Source of the DNA: Streptomyces sp. MMBL 11-1
GTDB taxonomy: Bacteria > Actinomycetota > Actinomycetes > Streptomycetales > Streptomycetaceae
DNA: 64,000 nt
NCBI RefSeq assembly: GCF_028622875.1
Contig: NZ_CP117709.1
Location: forward strand, 2,480,001-2,544,000
Direction: 5' to 3'
Both the position numbers and the translations under genes were made by a program. Below the pieces are notes generated by a model. It was not told where the DNA came from and searched no databases. It was given only the letters and a program-made list of their open reading frames with translations. Positions 38,170-47,405 of the stretch are shown piece by piece (position 1 is the stretch's first letter; the number at the start of each line of letters is the position of its first letter).

Positions 38170-38185
38170 GTTAACGCTCACTAAC
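38170..38185. promoter_or_regulatory. TetR operator copy 2
   Basis: GTTAACGCTCACTAAC, centred 32 bases (three helical turns) from copy 1. Consensus for both is GTTARCGCTCRYTAAC. It faces the mccB operon. Confidence 0.65.
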
Positions 38186-38189
38186 AGCG

Positions 38190-38234
38190 CTGACGGCACT
38201 GACGGCACTGACGGCACTGACGGCACTGGCAGCA
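38190..38234. repeat. 9-bp tandem repeats in the mccB leader
   Basis: Four perfect copies of CTGACGGCA followed by one degenerate copy, lying between the operators and the mccB start. Probably in the untranslated leader. Confidence 0.85.
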
Positions 38235-38310
38235 CGAAGAGCACCAACAGCGCTGACAGCAGCGACAGCAGCGGTTGACTATCGCGGTACGGGCAAGGGG
38301 GCTCGACACG

Positions 38311-39933
38311 ATGCAGCAGGCACCGGTCCTGGCGAGCGCGGCCGATCCCGCCTCGGAGGCCTGGCAGGCCAACGAGGCGGCTCATCGCGCGCTCTCCGAC
38401 GAGCTGGCGGGACGCCTCGCCACGGCACGGCTGGGCGGGGGTGAGAAGGCGCGGGCCCGCCACGAGGCGCGCGGCAAGCTGCTCCCCCGCGACCGGGTGG
38501 ACACCCTCCTCGACCCGGGCTCGCCGTTCCTGGAGCTGGCCCCGCTGGCTGCCGAAGGGCTGTACGGGGGCGCCGCCCCGGCCGCCGGGGTGATCGCCGG
38601 GATCGGGCGGGTCAGCGGCCGGGAGTGCGTGATCGTCGCCAATGACGCGACCGTCAAGGGCGGCACGTACTACCCGATGACCGTGAAGAAGCACCTGCGC
38701 GCCCAGGAAGTCGCGCTGGAGAACCGTCTCCCCTGCCTGTATCTGGTCGACTCGGGCGGTGCGTTCCTGCCGATGCAGGACGAGGTCTTCCCCGACCGGG
38801 ACCACTTCGGGCGGATCTTCTACAACCAGGCCCGGATGTCGGGGGCCGGAATTCCGCAGATCGCGGCGGTGCTGGGCTCCTGCACGGCGGGCGGGGCGTA
38901 CGTCCCGGCGATGAGCGACGAGGCAGTGATCGTCCGGAACCAGGGCACGATCTTCCTCGGCGGCCCGCCGCTGGTGAAGGCCGCCACCGGCGAGGTCGTC
39001 ACGGCGGAGGAGCTGGGCGGCGGCGAGGTCCACTCCCGTACGTCGGGGGTCACCGACCATCTCGCGGAGGACGACGCGCACGCCCTGCGGATCGTCCGCA
39101 ACATCGTCGCGACACTCCCGGACCGGGCCCCGCTCCCCTGGTCGGTCGAGCCGGCCGAGGAGCCGAAGGTCGACCCGGCCGGTCTGTACGGGGCGGTCCC
39201 GGTGGACTCCCGCACCCCGTACGACGTACGCGAGGTGATCGCGCGCGTGGTGGACGGCTCGCGCTTCCAGGAGTTCAAGGCGGAGTACGGCACGACGCTG
39301 ATCACCGGCTTCGCCCGGATCCACGGCCACCCGGTCGGGATCGTCGCGAACAACGGGATCCTGTTCTCCGAGTCGGCCCAGAAGGGCGCGCACTTCATCG
39401 AACTGTGCGACCAGCGGGGCATCCCTCTCGTCTTCCTCCAGAACATCTCCGGCTTCATGGTCGGCCGGGACTACGAGGCGGGGGGCATCGCCAAGCACGG
39501 CGCGAAGATGGTCACGGCCGTGGCCTGCACCCGCGTCCCGAAGCTGACGGTCGTGGTCGGCGGTTCGTACGGCGCGGGCAACTACTCCATGTGCGGCCGG
39601 GCCTACAGCCCCCGCTTCCTCTGGATGTGGCCGAACGCCAAGATCTCGGTGATGGGCGGCGAGCAGGCCGCCTCCGTGCTGGCCACCGTCAAGCGCGACC
39701 AGCTCGGCGACGACTGGAGCGCCGAGGACGAGGAGACGTTCAAGGCCCCGATCCGCGCCCAGTACGAGACCCAGGGCAACGCCTACTACGCGACCGCCCG
39801 GCTCTGGGACGACGGTGTGATCGACCCCGTGGACACCCGGCAGGTCCTGGGCCTCGCGCTCACGGCCTGCGCCAATGCCCCGCTGCCCCAGAAGGACCCG
39901 GCCGGGCCCGGCTTCGGCGTCTTCCGGATGTGA
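38311..39933 (+). CDS. mccB: Methylcrotonyl-CoA-type carboxylase, carboxyltransferase subunit
   Basis: A 540-residue acyl-CoA carboxylase beta subunit. It has the two crotonase-fold halves (ACYL-CoA binding [20 protein letters not shown]; carboxybiotin binding [20 protein letters not shown] and [17 protein letters not shown]). The FLPMQ loop is typical of 3-methylcrotonyl-CoA carboxylases. Together with the alpha subunit it carboxylates methylcrotonyl-CoA in leucine breakdown. The ATG at 38311 has AAGGGGGC upstream; a TTG at 38275 is less likely. It is the first gene of a four-gene operon. Confidence 0.92.
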   Translation: MQQAPVLASAADPASEAWQANEAAHRALSDELAGRLATARLGGGEKARARHEARGKLLPRDRVDTLLDPGSPFLELAPLAAEGLYGGAAPAAGVIAGIGRVSGRECVIVANDATVKGGTYYPMTVKKHLRAQEVALENRLPCLYLVDSGGAFLPMQDEVFPDRDHFGRIFYNQARMSGAGIPQIAAVLGSCTAGGAYVPAMSDEAVIVRNQGTIFLGGPPLVKAATGEVVTAEELGGGEVHSRTSGVTDHLAEDDAHALRIVRNIVATLPDRAPLPWSVEPAEEPKVDPAGLYGAVPVDSRTPYDVREVIARVVDGSRFQEFKAEYGTTLITGFARIHGHPVGIVANNGILFSESAQKGAHFIELCDQRGIPLVFLQNISGFMVGRDYEAGGIAKHGAKMVTAVACTRVPKLTVVVGGSYGAGNYSMCGRAYSPRFLWMWPNAKISVMGGEQAASVLATVKRDQLGDDWSAEDEETFKAPIRAQYETQGNAYYATARLWDDGVIDPVDTRQVLGLALTACANAPLPQKDPAGPGFGVFRM

Positions 39934-39940
39934 GGAACAG

Positions 39941-41902
39941 ATGACGATGTTCGACACCGTTCTGGTCGCCAACCGCGGCGAGATCGCGGTCCGGGTGATC
40001 CGGACCCTGCGGGAGCAGGGCGTGCGCTCGGTCGCGGTCTTCAGCGACGCGGACGCGGACGCCCGGCATGTGCGGGAGGCGGACACGGCGGTCCGGATCG
40101 GCCCGCCGCCCGCCGCCGAGAGCTACCTGAACGTGGCGGCGCTGCTCGACGCGGCCCGCCGCACCGGCGCGCAGGCCGTGCACCCCGGGTACGGGTTCCT
40201 GGCGGAGAACGCGGAGTTCGCGCAGGCGTGCGCGGACGCGGGCCTGGTCTTCATCGGCCCGCCCGCCTCCGCGATCTCCCTGATGGGCGACAAGATCCGG
40301 GCCAAGGAGACGGTCGCGGCGTACGGGGTCCCGGTGGTCCCGGGCTCCTCGGGCAGCGGCCTGACCGACGCCCAACTGGAGGAAGCGGCAAAGGAGATCG
40401 GCATGCCGGTCCTCCTGAAGCCGAGCGCGGGCGGCGGCGGCAAGGGCATGCGCCTGGTCCGTGACGCGGCGGTGCTGGCGGAGGAGATCGCGGCGGCCCG
40501 CCGCGAGGCACGGGCCTCCTTCGGCGACGACACCCTCCTCGTGGAGCGGTGGATCGACCGGCCGCGCCACATCGAGATCCAGGTGCTGGCCGACGCCCAC
40601 GGCAACGTGATCCACCTCGGCGAGCGCGAGTGCTCGCTCCAGCGCCGCCACCAGAAGATCATCGAGGAGGCCCCCTCGGTCCTCCTCGACGAGGAGACCC
40701 GGGCGGCGATGGGCGAGGCGGCCGTGCAGGCGGCGCGCTCCTGCGGGTACGCGGGCGCGGGCACGGTGGAGTTCATCGTCCCGGGCGACGACCCGGCCTC
40801 GTACTACTTCATGGAGATGAACACCCGCCTCCAGGTCGAGCACCCGGTCACCGAGCTGATCACCGGCCTGGACCTGGTGGAGTGGCAGCTGCGGGTGGCG
40901 TCCGGCGAGCGACTGCCGTACGCACAGGAGGACATCACCCTGACCGGCTGGGCGATCGAGGCCCGCGTCTGCGCCGAGGACCCCGCCCGGGGCTTCCTCC
41001 CCTCCGGCGGTACGGTGCTGGCGCTGCGCGAGCCGCAGGGCGGCGGGGTGCGGACGGACTCGGGGCTCAGCGAGGGCGTGCCGGTGGGCAACCTGTACGA
41101 CCCGATGCTGTCGAAGGTCATCGCGTACGGCCCCGACCGCGCGAGCGCGCTGCGCAAGCTGCGGGCGGCCCTCGCGGACACGGTCATCCTCGGCGTCCCG
41201 ACCAACGCGGGCTTCCTGCGCCGTCTGCTGGCCCACCCGGACGTGGTCTCCGGCGACCTGGACACCGGGCTGGTGGAGCGCGAGGCGGAGGGCCTGGTGC
41301 CGGACGGGGTGCCGGACGAGGTGTACGCGGCGGCGGCCGCGGTCCGCCGGGAGGCGCTGGAGCCCCGGCCGGACGCGGGGGGCTGGACGGACCCGTTCTC
41401 GGTGCCGAACGGATGGCGGACGGGGGGTGTGCCGGCGCCGCTGCTCTTCCCGCTGCGAGTAGCGGGAGCTGAACCCGTCACTCGCTGCGCTCCGGCCTCC
41501 GCGACGGTCACGCCCGACCACGTCACGGTCGAACTCGACGGCACGGTGGGCCACTTCCACCGCTCCGGGGAGTGGCTCGGCCGGGACGGCGACACCTGGC
41601 ACGTCCAGGACCACGATCCGGTGGAGGCCTCCCTGAGCGGGGCGGGCCGGAGCGGGGCGGACACCCTGGCGGCCCCGATGCCGGGCACGGTCACGGTGGT
41701 GAAGGTCGCCGTCGGCGACGAGGTCGAGGCCGGACAGAGCCTGCTCGTGGTGGAGGCGATGAAGATGGAGCACGTGATCTCCGCCCCGCACGCGGGGACC
41801 GTCACCGAGCTGGACGTCACGGCGGGCGCGACGGTCGCGATGGACCAGATCCTGGCGGTCGTGGTCCCCGTCCCGGCCGCTTCGGTCCAGGAGGGCTCAT
41901 GA
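39941..41902 (+). CDS. mccA: Methylcrotonyl-CoA-type carboxylase, biotin carboxylase/BCCP subunit
   Basis: A 653-residue alpha subunit. The biotin carboxylase domain (residues 1-450) has ATP-grasp motifs [33 protein letters not shown] and [14 protein letters not shown]. The C-terminal biotinyl domain ends with VVEAMKMEH, whose Lys in the AMKM motif carries biotin. A linker at about residues 500-525 contains an Arg/Cys/Pro patch over a palindromic sequence. It is separated from mccB by 7 bases, and its stop overlaps the next start (ATGA). Confidence 0.93.
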   Translation: MTMFDTVLVANRGEIAVRVIRTLREQGVRSVAVFSDADADARHVREADTAVRIGPPPAAESYLNVAALLDAARRTGAQAVHPGYGFLAENAEFAQACADAGLVFIGPPASAISLMGDKIRAKETVAAYGVPVVPGSSGSGLTDAQLEEAAKEIGMPVLLKPSAGGGGKGMRLVRDAAVLAEEIAAARREARASFGDDTLLVERWIDRPRHIEIQVLADAHGNVIHLGERECSLQRRHQKIIEEAPSVLLDEETRAAMGEAAVQAARSCGYAGAGTVEFIVPGDDPASYYFMEMNTRLQVEHPVTELITGLDLVEWQLRVASGERLPYAQEDITLTGWAIEARVCAEDPARGFLPSGGTVLALREPQGGGVRTDSGLSEGVPVGNLYDPMLSKVIAYGPDRASALRKLRAALADTVILGVPTNAGFLRRLLAHPDVVSGDLDTGLVEREAEGLVPDGVPDEVYAAAAAVRREALEPRPDAGGWTDPFSVPNGWRTGGVPAPLLFPLRVAGAEPVTRCAPASATVTPDHVTVELDGTVGHFHRSGEWLGRDGDTWHVQDHDPVEASLSGAGRSGADTLAAPMPGTVTVVKVAVGDEVEAGQSLLVVEAMKMEHVISAPHAGTVTELDVTAGATVAMDQILAVVVPVPAASVQEGS

Positions 41903-42870
41903 CCATGCGCACGCTCCCCATGGAGGTCCCGGCCCCCGGGCTGCCGGCCCGGGTCCGCATCCACGAAGTAGGCGCGCGGGACGGTCTCCAGAACGAGAAG
42001 GGGATCGTTCCGACGGAGGTGAAGGCGGAGTTCATCCGCCGACTGGCGGTGGCCGGCCTGACCACCATCGAGGCGACGAGCTTCGTGCACCCGAAGTGGG
42101 TGCCCCAACTGGCGGACGCGGAAGCCCTGTTCCCGCTCCTCGGGGAGATCGCGGACGTGGGCGACGTGGCCCTCCCGGTCCTCGTGCCGAACGAACGCGG
42201 ACTGGACCGGGCCCTGGCGCTCGGGGCCCGGTCGATCGCGGTGTTCGGCTCGGCGACGGAGACGTTCGCCGCGCGCAACCTGAACCGGACCGTGGACGAG
42301 TCGCTGGCCATGTTCGAGCCGGTGGTGGCCCGCGCCAAGGCGGAGAAGGCGCACGTCCGCGGCTATCTGTCGATGTGCTTCGGCGACCCGTGGGAAGGCG
42401 CGGTGCCCGTGGCACAGGTGGTCCGGGTCGCGAAGGCGCTGATGGACCTGGGCTGCGACGAGCTGTCGCTGGGCGACACCATCGGAGTGGCGACGCCGGG
42501 CCACGTAACAGCGCTGCTGACAGCCCTGAACGAGGCGGCGGTCCCCACGGACTCCATCGGCGTCCACTTCCACGACACATACGGCCAGGCGCTGTCCAAC
42601 ACCCTGGCGGCGCTCCAGCACGGGGTGATCACGGTCGACGCCTCGGCGGGCGGCCTGGGCGGCTGCCCGTACGCGAAGAGCGCCACGGGCAATCTCGCCA
42701 CCGAGGACCTCGTGTGGATGCTCGACGGCCTCGGCATCGAAACGGGCGTCGACCTCGACGCGCTGACCGCCACCAGTGCCTGGATGGCCGGACACCTGGG
42801 CCGGCCGAGCCCGTCCCGCACGGTCCGCGCCCTGACCCCTTCCTCTTCTTCCCCCTCCCACAAGGAGTGA
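41899..42870 (+). CDS. hmgL: Hydroxymethylglutaryl-CoA lyase
   Basis: A 323-residue TIM-barrel lyase that splits HMG-CoA into acetoacetate and acetyl-CoA, the last step of leucine degradation. It shows the HMGL-like signature [12 protein letters not shown] (catalytic Arg-Asp pair), the metal ligands in [10 protein letters not shown], and the active-site Cys in [14 protein letters not shown]. The start overlaps the mccA stop by 4 bases. Its place in the operon fixes the pathway. Confidence 0.93.
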   Translation: MTMRTLPMEVPAPGLPARVRIHEVGARDGLQNEKGIVPTEVKAEFIRRLAVAGLTTIEATSFVHPKWVPQLADAEALFPLLGEIADVGDVALPVLVPNERGLDRALALGARSIAVFGSATETFAARNLNRTVDESLAMFEPVVARAKAEKAHVRGYLSMCFGDPWEGAVPVAQVVRVAKALMDLGCDELSLGDTIGVATPGHVTALLTALNEAAVPTDSIGVHFHDTYGQALSNTLAALQHGVITVDASAGGLGGCPYAKSATGNLATEDLVWMLDGLGIETGVDLDALTATSAWMAGHLGRPSPSRTVRALTPSSSSPSHKE

Positions 42871-42877
42871 GCCACCC

Positions 42878-44044
42878 ATGTCCCTGGACCACCGGCTGAC
42901 CGCCGAGCACGAGGAACTGCGCCGCACCGTCGAGGCGTTCGCGCACGATGTGGTCGCGCCGAAGATCGGCGACTTCTACGAGCGCCATGAGTTCCCGTAC
43001 GAGATCGTGTGCGAGATGGGCCGGATGGGCCTGTTCGGGCTGCCGTTCCCGGAGGAGTACGGCGGTATGGGCGGCGACTACCTGGCGCTCGGGATCGCCC
43101 TGGAGGAGCTGGCCCGGGTCGACTCCTCGGTGGCGATCACCCTGGAGGCCGGGGTCTCGCTGGGCGCCATGCCGCTCCACCTGTTCGGCACACCGGAGCA
43201 GAAGCGGCAGTGGCTGCCGAAGCTGTGCGCGGGCGAGGCGCTGGGCGCGTTCGGCCTGACCGAGCCGGACGGCGGCTCGGACGCGGGCGGCACCCGGACG
43301 ACGGCGGTCCTGGACGAGGCCACGGACGAGTGGGTGATCAACGGCTCGAAGTGCTTCATCACCAACTCCGGTACGGACATCACCGAGTTGGTGACGGTGA
43401 CGGCGGTGACGGGCCGCAAGGAGGACGGCCGCCCGCTGATCTCCGCGATCATCGTCCCCTCCGGCACCCCCGGCTTCACGGTCGCCGCCCCGTACTCCAA
43501 GGTCGGCTGGAACGCCTCGGACACCCGGGAGCTGTCCTTCGCCGACGTCCGCGTCCCGGCGGCGAACCTCCTGGGCGAGCAGGGCCGGGGCTACGCGCAG
43601 TTCCTGCGCATCCTCGACGAGGGCAGGGTCGCGATCTCGGCGCTGGCCACGGGCCTGGCGCAGGGCTGCGTGGACGAGTCGGTGAAGTACGCGGCCGAGC
43701 GCCACGCGTTCGGCCGGCCGATCGGCGCGAACCAGGCGATCCAGTTCAAGATCGCCGACATGGAGATGCGCGCCCACATGGCCCGGGTGGGCTGGCGCGA
43801 CGCGGCCTCGCGGCTGGTGGCGGGCGAACCGTTCAAGAAGGAGGCGGCGATCGCGAAGCTGTACTCCTCGACGGTCGCGGTGGACAACGCCCGTGAGGCG
43901 ACGCAGATCCACGGCGGCTACGGCTTCATGAACGAGTACCCGGTGGCGCGGATGTGGCGCGACTCGAAGATCCTGGAGATCGGCGAGGGGACGAGCGAGG
44001 TACAGCGGATGCTGATCGCACGGGAGTTGGGGCTGCCGGGCTGA
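42878..44044 (+). CDS. acdH: Acyl-CoA dehydrogenase (isovaleryl/branched-chain type)
   Basis: A 388-residue acyl-CoA dehydrogenase with FGLTEPDGGSDAGGTRTTA, KCFITNSG, and IHGGYGFMNEYPVARMWRDSKILEIGEGTSEVQRM. Here the canonical catalytic Glu370 (EGTSE) is present, unlike the dehydrogenase at 30218. It lies 7 bases after hmgL and completes the leucine/branched-chain pathway by oxidising isovaleryl- or related acyl-CoA. A long hairpin follows the stop. Confidence 0.92.
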   Translation: MSLDHRLTAEHEELRRTVEAFAHDVVAPKIGDFYERHEFPYEIVCEMGRMGLFGLPFPEEYGGMGGDYLALGIALEELARVDSSVAITLEAGVSLGAMPLHLFGTPEQKRQWLPKLCAGEALGAFGLTEPDGGSDAGGTRTTAVLDEATDEWVINGSKCFITNSGTDITELVTVTAVTGRKEDGRPLISAIIVPSGTPGFTVAAPYSKVGWNASDTRELSFADVRVPAANLLGEQGRGYAQFLRILDEGRVAISALATGLAQGCVDESVKYAAERHAFGRPIGANQAIQFKIADMEMRAHMARVGWRDAASRLVAGEPFKKEAAIAKLYSSTVAVDNAREATQIHGGYGFMNEYPVARMWRDSKILEIGEGTSEVQRMLIARELGLPG

Positions 44045-44065
44045 CACTCCGACCGTCGCCGCCGC

Positions 44066-44099
44066 CCCGCCTGCTGTGGATCGCTCCACGGCGGGCGGG
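44066..44099 (+). terminator. Terminator after the mcc-hmgL-acdH operon
   Basis: A 15-bp stem with two G-U pairs (CCCGCCTGCTGTGGA with TCCACGGCGGGCGGG) closed by a TCGC tetraloop, 22 bases after the acdH stop. Confidence 0.75.
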
Positions 44100-44331
44100 C
44101 CGGACCTGCGGGCAAGGGGGTCACCCATCGCTCTCTGGCGGCACGAGGTCGGGGCAGAGCGAGTGCCCGCATTGACAGGGCGGCCACCGGAGTGCGGCTC
44201 CGGGGACGAGGTCGTCCTGGTCATGGCCATCGGTCGGAACGACGAGAACCCCATCGCTGCCCAGCTCCCTCATGAGTCGAGAGAGATTCCGCCGACCATC
44301 GCTGCTTTCCACCATGACGAACTAGCCTCCC
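44100..44331. other. Non-coding stretch ahead of the GntR operators
   Basis: About 230 bases of lower GC with no credible gene on either strand, between the acdH terminator and the GntR operator region. Confidence 0.5.
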
Positions 44332-44388
44332 AGTCCCAGGACTACGACCATCAGTGACGCTACTGTCACTGACAGTCCCAGGACTGTC
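44332..44388. promoter_or_regulatory. Nested palindromes ahead of the GntR gene
   Basis: AGTCCCAGGACT occurs twice, at 44332-44343 and 44374-44385, 42 bases apart (four turns). The second copy sits inside GACAGTCC-CA-GGACTGTC (44371-44388). Overlapping it is the perfect palindrome ACTGTCA-C-TGACAGT (44362-44376). Such dense symmetry strongly suggests binding sites for the GntR protein encoded next. Confidence 0.65.
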
Positions 44389-44436
44389 AACCTTCTCTTC
44401 GCTGTGTTTGACTGCTCCTGTCGAGAGGAGGGACGC

Positions 44437-45231
44437 ATGGCGCCCAAGTGGCGGGACTTGGCCGACCGGCTGGCCGAACGCATCAGAAGCGGCGAGTACG
44501 AGCCGGGCCGGCAGTTGCCTCACATCAGGGACCTCGTGGCATCGGGTGAGGGATCCAAGTCGACGGTCCATGCGGCATACAAAGCGCTGGAGGCAGAGGG
44601 CCTGGTGACTTCGTCGCGCGGCCATGGCACTGTCGTACGGCCACCGGCAGCTCTCCAACGACTCGGCATCGATCGCTACGACAAAGCGAAGTGGCGCGAC
44701 GGCGACGAAGTCGCCTTCATCGCGGACCGAGTAGCGTCTGGGCGACCGCACAGCCGTGGCGACCAGACGCAGACAGTGAGCCAGATCGAAGCCACGGACA
44801 CCATTGCCGCCGCCCTTGGCCTGCGGCCAGGATCCGACGTGTACGCGCGAGCCCGCCTCATCAAGGAAAGTGGCCATCCCACGCACACCCTGACCAGCTA
44901 CTACCGCCCCGAACACGTCGAAGGCACCCGTCTGGTCGACCCGGCACCCGGCCCGGCCGGGCGTGGTGGAGGGTTCCGTGTCCTGTACGACGCCGGGTAC
45001 GAGATCGACCACATGCGCGAGGAGCTCTTCGCGCGCCCGGCCACGCCGGAGGAGGCGAAGCTGCTGCAACTACCGTCAGGTGAAGCCGTGGTGGAGCTTC
45101 ATCGGACAGCGTTCACCGCAGACGGATCGCCCGTCGAGTTCGCCATCGGTGTGCACGCCGCATCGAGGTTCCGCTGGACGTACGACTTCGCAGTACCGGA
45201 CTCGGCGCGCACAAAGGGCAAGCAGTCGTGA
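44437..45231 (+). CDS. GntR-family regulator (HutC-type)
   Basis: A 264-residue regulator with an N-terminal winged helix (residues 1-70, WRDLADRLAERIRSGEYEPGRQLPHIRDLVASGEGSKSTVHAAYKALEAEGLV) and a C-terminal UTRA ligand-binding domain (AAALGLRPGSDVYARARLI...). The ATG has a perfect GAGGAGGG ribosome site. It is preceded by several palindromes and overlaps the YdcF gene by 4 bases, so it regulates a small autogenous operon. The ligand is unknown. Confidence 0.9.
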   Translation: MAPKWRDLADRLAERIRSGEYEPGRQLPHIRDLVASGEGSKSTVHAAYKALEAEGLVTSSRGHGTVVRPPAALQRLGIDRYDKAKWRDGDEVAFIADRVASGRPHSRGDQTQTVSQIEATDTIAAALGLRPGSDVYARARLIKESGHPTHTLTSYYRPEHVEGTRLVDPAPGPAGRGGGFRVLYDAGYEIDHMREELFARPATPEEAKLLQLPSGEAVVELHRTAFTADGSPVEFAIGVHAASRFRWTYDFAVPDSARTKGKQS

Positions 45232-45896
45232 TGACTGCCCAGTCCTGGTCGGACGCCCGGCAGGTGTGGGACCACCACCTCATGCACCACACCCCACGCC
45301 CCTGCTCGGTCATCGTCGGGCTGGGCAGCCATGACCTCGGGGTGGCCGACGTGTCGGCGGGGTTCTACCTGCACGGGCTGGCCCCCGTCATCGTGTTCAC
45401 CGGCTCGACCAGCCCCACCACCCGCGAGCGCATGCCGCGTGGCGAGGCCGTGCACTACCAGGAGCGGGCCGTCGAACTCGGCGTGCCGGCCTCCGCCGTG
45501 CTCGTCGAGCCGAAGGCCCGCAACACCGGGGAGAACATTCGCTTCTCGCGGGCCCTCCTCGAAGCGGCTGGTGTGCGAGTGGACTCCGTACTGCTGGTCA
45601 GCAAGCCGTACGAGGAGCGGCGCGCGTACGCCACGGCCCGCAAGCTGTGGCCGGGCGTGGACGTCGTCAGCGCGTCGAGCCCCATGACGTTCGAGGAGTA
45701 TGTGGACTCCATCGGGGACGACCGGCTGGTCATCGACATGCTGGTCGGGGCCATGCAGCGGCTGCTCGTCTACCCCGCGCAGGGGTTCATGATCGAGCAG
45801 CCCGTCCCGGACGAGGTCTCGGCAGCGTACGAGCGGCTGGTCGAGGGCGGGTTCACGAGCCGGCTGATCCCGCGGCCTCCTCGATCAGATCCGTGA
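45228..45896 (+). CDS. YdcF-family (DUF218) protein
   Basis: A 222-residue DUF218 protein with a Rossmann-like fold: SVIVGLGSHDLGVADVSAGFYLHGLAPVIVFTGS, then EAVHYQERAVELGVPASAVLVEPKARNTGENIRFSRALL and SVLLVSKPYEERRAYATARKLWP. E. coli YdcF binds SAM, but the reaction of the family is not established. Translation is coupled to the GntR gene (GTGA overlap). Its 3' end overlaps the convergent hydrolase gene by 44 bases. Confidence 0.85.
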   Translation: MMTAQSWSDARQVWDHHLMHHTPRPCSVIVGLGSHDLGVADVSAGFYLHGLAPVIVFTGSTSPTTRERMPRGEAVHYQERAVELGVPASAVLVEPKARNTGENIRFSRALLEAAGVRVDSVLLVSKPYEERRAYATARKLWPGVDVVSASSPMTFEEYVDSIGDDRLVIDMLVGAMQRLLVYPAQGFMIEQPVPDEVSAAYERLVEGGFTSRLIPRPPRSDP

Positions 45897-46548
45897 CCGG
45901 GCCGGGCTGCGATGCCAGGGACGCGTGGCCGGCGTCCAGCTCGATGATCCTGCGCGGGTTCATACGCTCGGCCATGCGGCGCTCGTTGTCGGGGTGGATC
46001 ATGCGGTCGTCGGTGGAGACTTGGTACCAGGTCGCCTTGGCGCGCCAGGCCGGGGCGGTGACGTTGTCGCCGAAGGTCGAGGCCAGCGGTGCCTTCTGTG
46101 TCACCGCCATCACCAGCGCCTCCTCCTCGGACAGGTCCTGGGCGAAGCTCTCGTGGAACTTGTCCTGCTTGACCCACAGATAGCCGTCGGAGTCCGGGGC
46201 GAGGTTCTCGAACGCCGCGGGGGGCTTCTCCTGGCTGATCTGTCCGGGGCTCTCACCGGCGTCCGGGGCGAACGCGGCGATGTAGACGAGTCCGGTGACA
46301 TTCGGCAGGTCACCGGCCTCGGTGATGACCGCGCCGCCGTAGGAGTGGCCGACCAGGACCACCGGCCCGTCGATCTGCCGGACCATCTTGCGGGTGCGCT
46401 CGGCGTCCTCGGCCAGTGAGGTCAGCGGGTTCTCCACCGCGTGCAGGGAGCCGAAGCCCCGGCGGTGCAGCTCGGTGATGACCTTGCCCCAGTGGGCGGC
46501 GCCGCCCCAGAAGCCGTGGACGAGGACGATCGCGGGTTCGTCAGCCAT
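45853..46548 (-). CDS. Alpha/beta-hydrolase
   Basis: A 231-residue alpha/beta-hydrolase: oxyanion region VLVHGFWGGAAHW, nucleophile elbow VGHSYGGAV (Ser at about residue 75), and His in LDAGHASLAS. There is no signal peptide. It resembles small esterase/haloperoxidase-like hydrolases common in actinobacteria; the substrate is unknown. The ATG at 46548 begins MADEPAIVLVHG. Its end overlaps the YdcF gene tail to tail. Confidence 0.88.
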   Translation of the reverse strand: MADEPAIVLVHGFWGGAAHWGKVITELHRRGFGSLHAVENPLTSLAEDAERTRKMVRQIDGPVVLVGHSYGGAVITEAGDLPNVTGLVYIAAFAPDAGESPGQISQEKPPAAFENLAPDSDGYLWVKQDKFHESFAQDLSEEEALVMAVTQKAPLASTFGDNVTAPAWRAKATWYQVSTDDRMIHPDNERRMAERMNPRRIIELDAGHASLASQPGPVTDLIEEAAGSAGS

Positions 46549-46714
46549 CGGGCGGACCTTTCGAGGGGGGCGACGTGATGGAAGGCGTGCGTCCCCAGCA
46601 GACATCCATCCGCTCGTCCCCGCCTGCCGGGGCCGTTATTCAGGTGACCGGGCCGGCCGGTCACAGTGAAGGCCCCGTCCCTGGCCCCCGCCCCCGGCCC
46701 CCGGCCAGGCCGCC

Positions 46715-47257
46715 TCACCGCCAGGCGTGGCGGATCTTCAGCCGGCCGTACCCCAGCGCCCCCGAGAAGCGGATGCGCGGCGCGCCGGGGCGGGCCGGCT
46801 GCCGGGGCCTGTAGCGCAGGTCCTTCCACCCGGTCGTGAGGCCCTCGACCTCGACGATCGCGTCGCGCGGGACCGTGATGCTCGCGTTGCCGGTGCCGAG
46901 GCTCAGCTCGATGTCGATGACCGGGTGTTCGATGATCGCCCGGGACAGGTCCAGCCGCACCCGTCCGAAGGCGGACTGGACCTTGAGGACGCGGGGCACC
47001 CGCCATGCGCCGCGCCGCTTGATCCGTCCGCCGGCGGCAGCGATCGTCGACGTCGTGCCCGGGTCCTCCGCCGGGAGCAGGTCGACGGCCGACGCGAGTT
47101 CGCCCTGCGTCGTGGCGGCCAGCACCCGGCCCAGGCGCTCGTCCATCTCCTCGTGCGCGATGTACCCGTCGGCGTACGCCTCGCGCACCCGCCGCACGGC
47201 GTTCTCGCGGTCGTCCTCGCTCACGCGCGAAACGGCGTTTCCCTGGGGTGAGTTCAC
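46715..47257 (-). CDS. DUF1707 domain protein
   Basis: A 180-residue protein with an N-terminal DUF1707 module (RVSEDDRENAVRRVREAYADGYIAHEEMDERLGRVLAATTQGELASAVDLLP), a SHOCT-like oligomerisation element, followed by a beta-rich half (VRLDLSRAIIEHPVIDIELSLGTGNASITVPRDAIVEVEG) like the LiaF/YvqF C-terminal repeats. No membrane span is seen. A role at the cell envelope is suggested by family only. Confidence 0.85.
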   Translation of the reverse strand: MNSPQGNAVSRVSEDDRENAVRRVREAYADGYIAHEEMDERLGRVLAATTQGELASAVDLLPAEDPGTTSTIAAAGGRIKRRGAWRVPRVLKVQSAFGRVRLDLSRAIIEHPVIDIELSLGTGNASITVPRDAIVEVEGLTTGWKDLRYRPRQPARPGAPRIRFSGALGYGRLKIRHAWR

Positions 47258-47405
47258 CCCATCACTCTAGTGCGGCCCCGGCCCCGCCGACATGGCTGGC
47301 GGGACGACTCCGGGGGCTTCGGTCCTTCACCGAGGCGCCTATGTCGGGCTGCCGGTGGACTGGTGGGGGGACGCGCTCGATGGGGTCGTGTTCAGTGGGT
47401 CGTGT

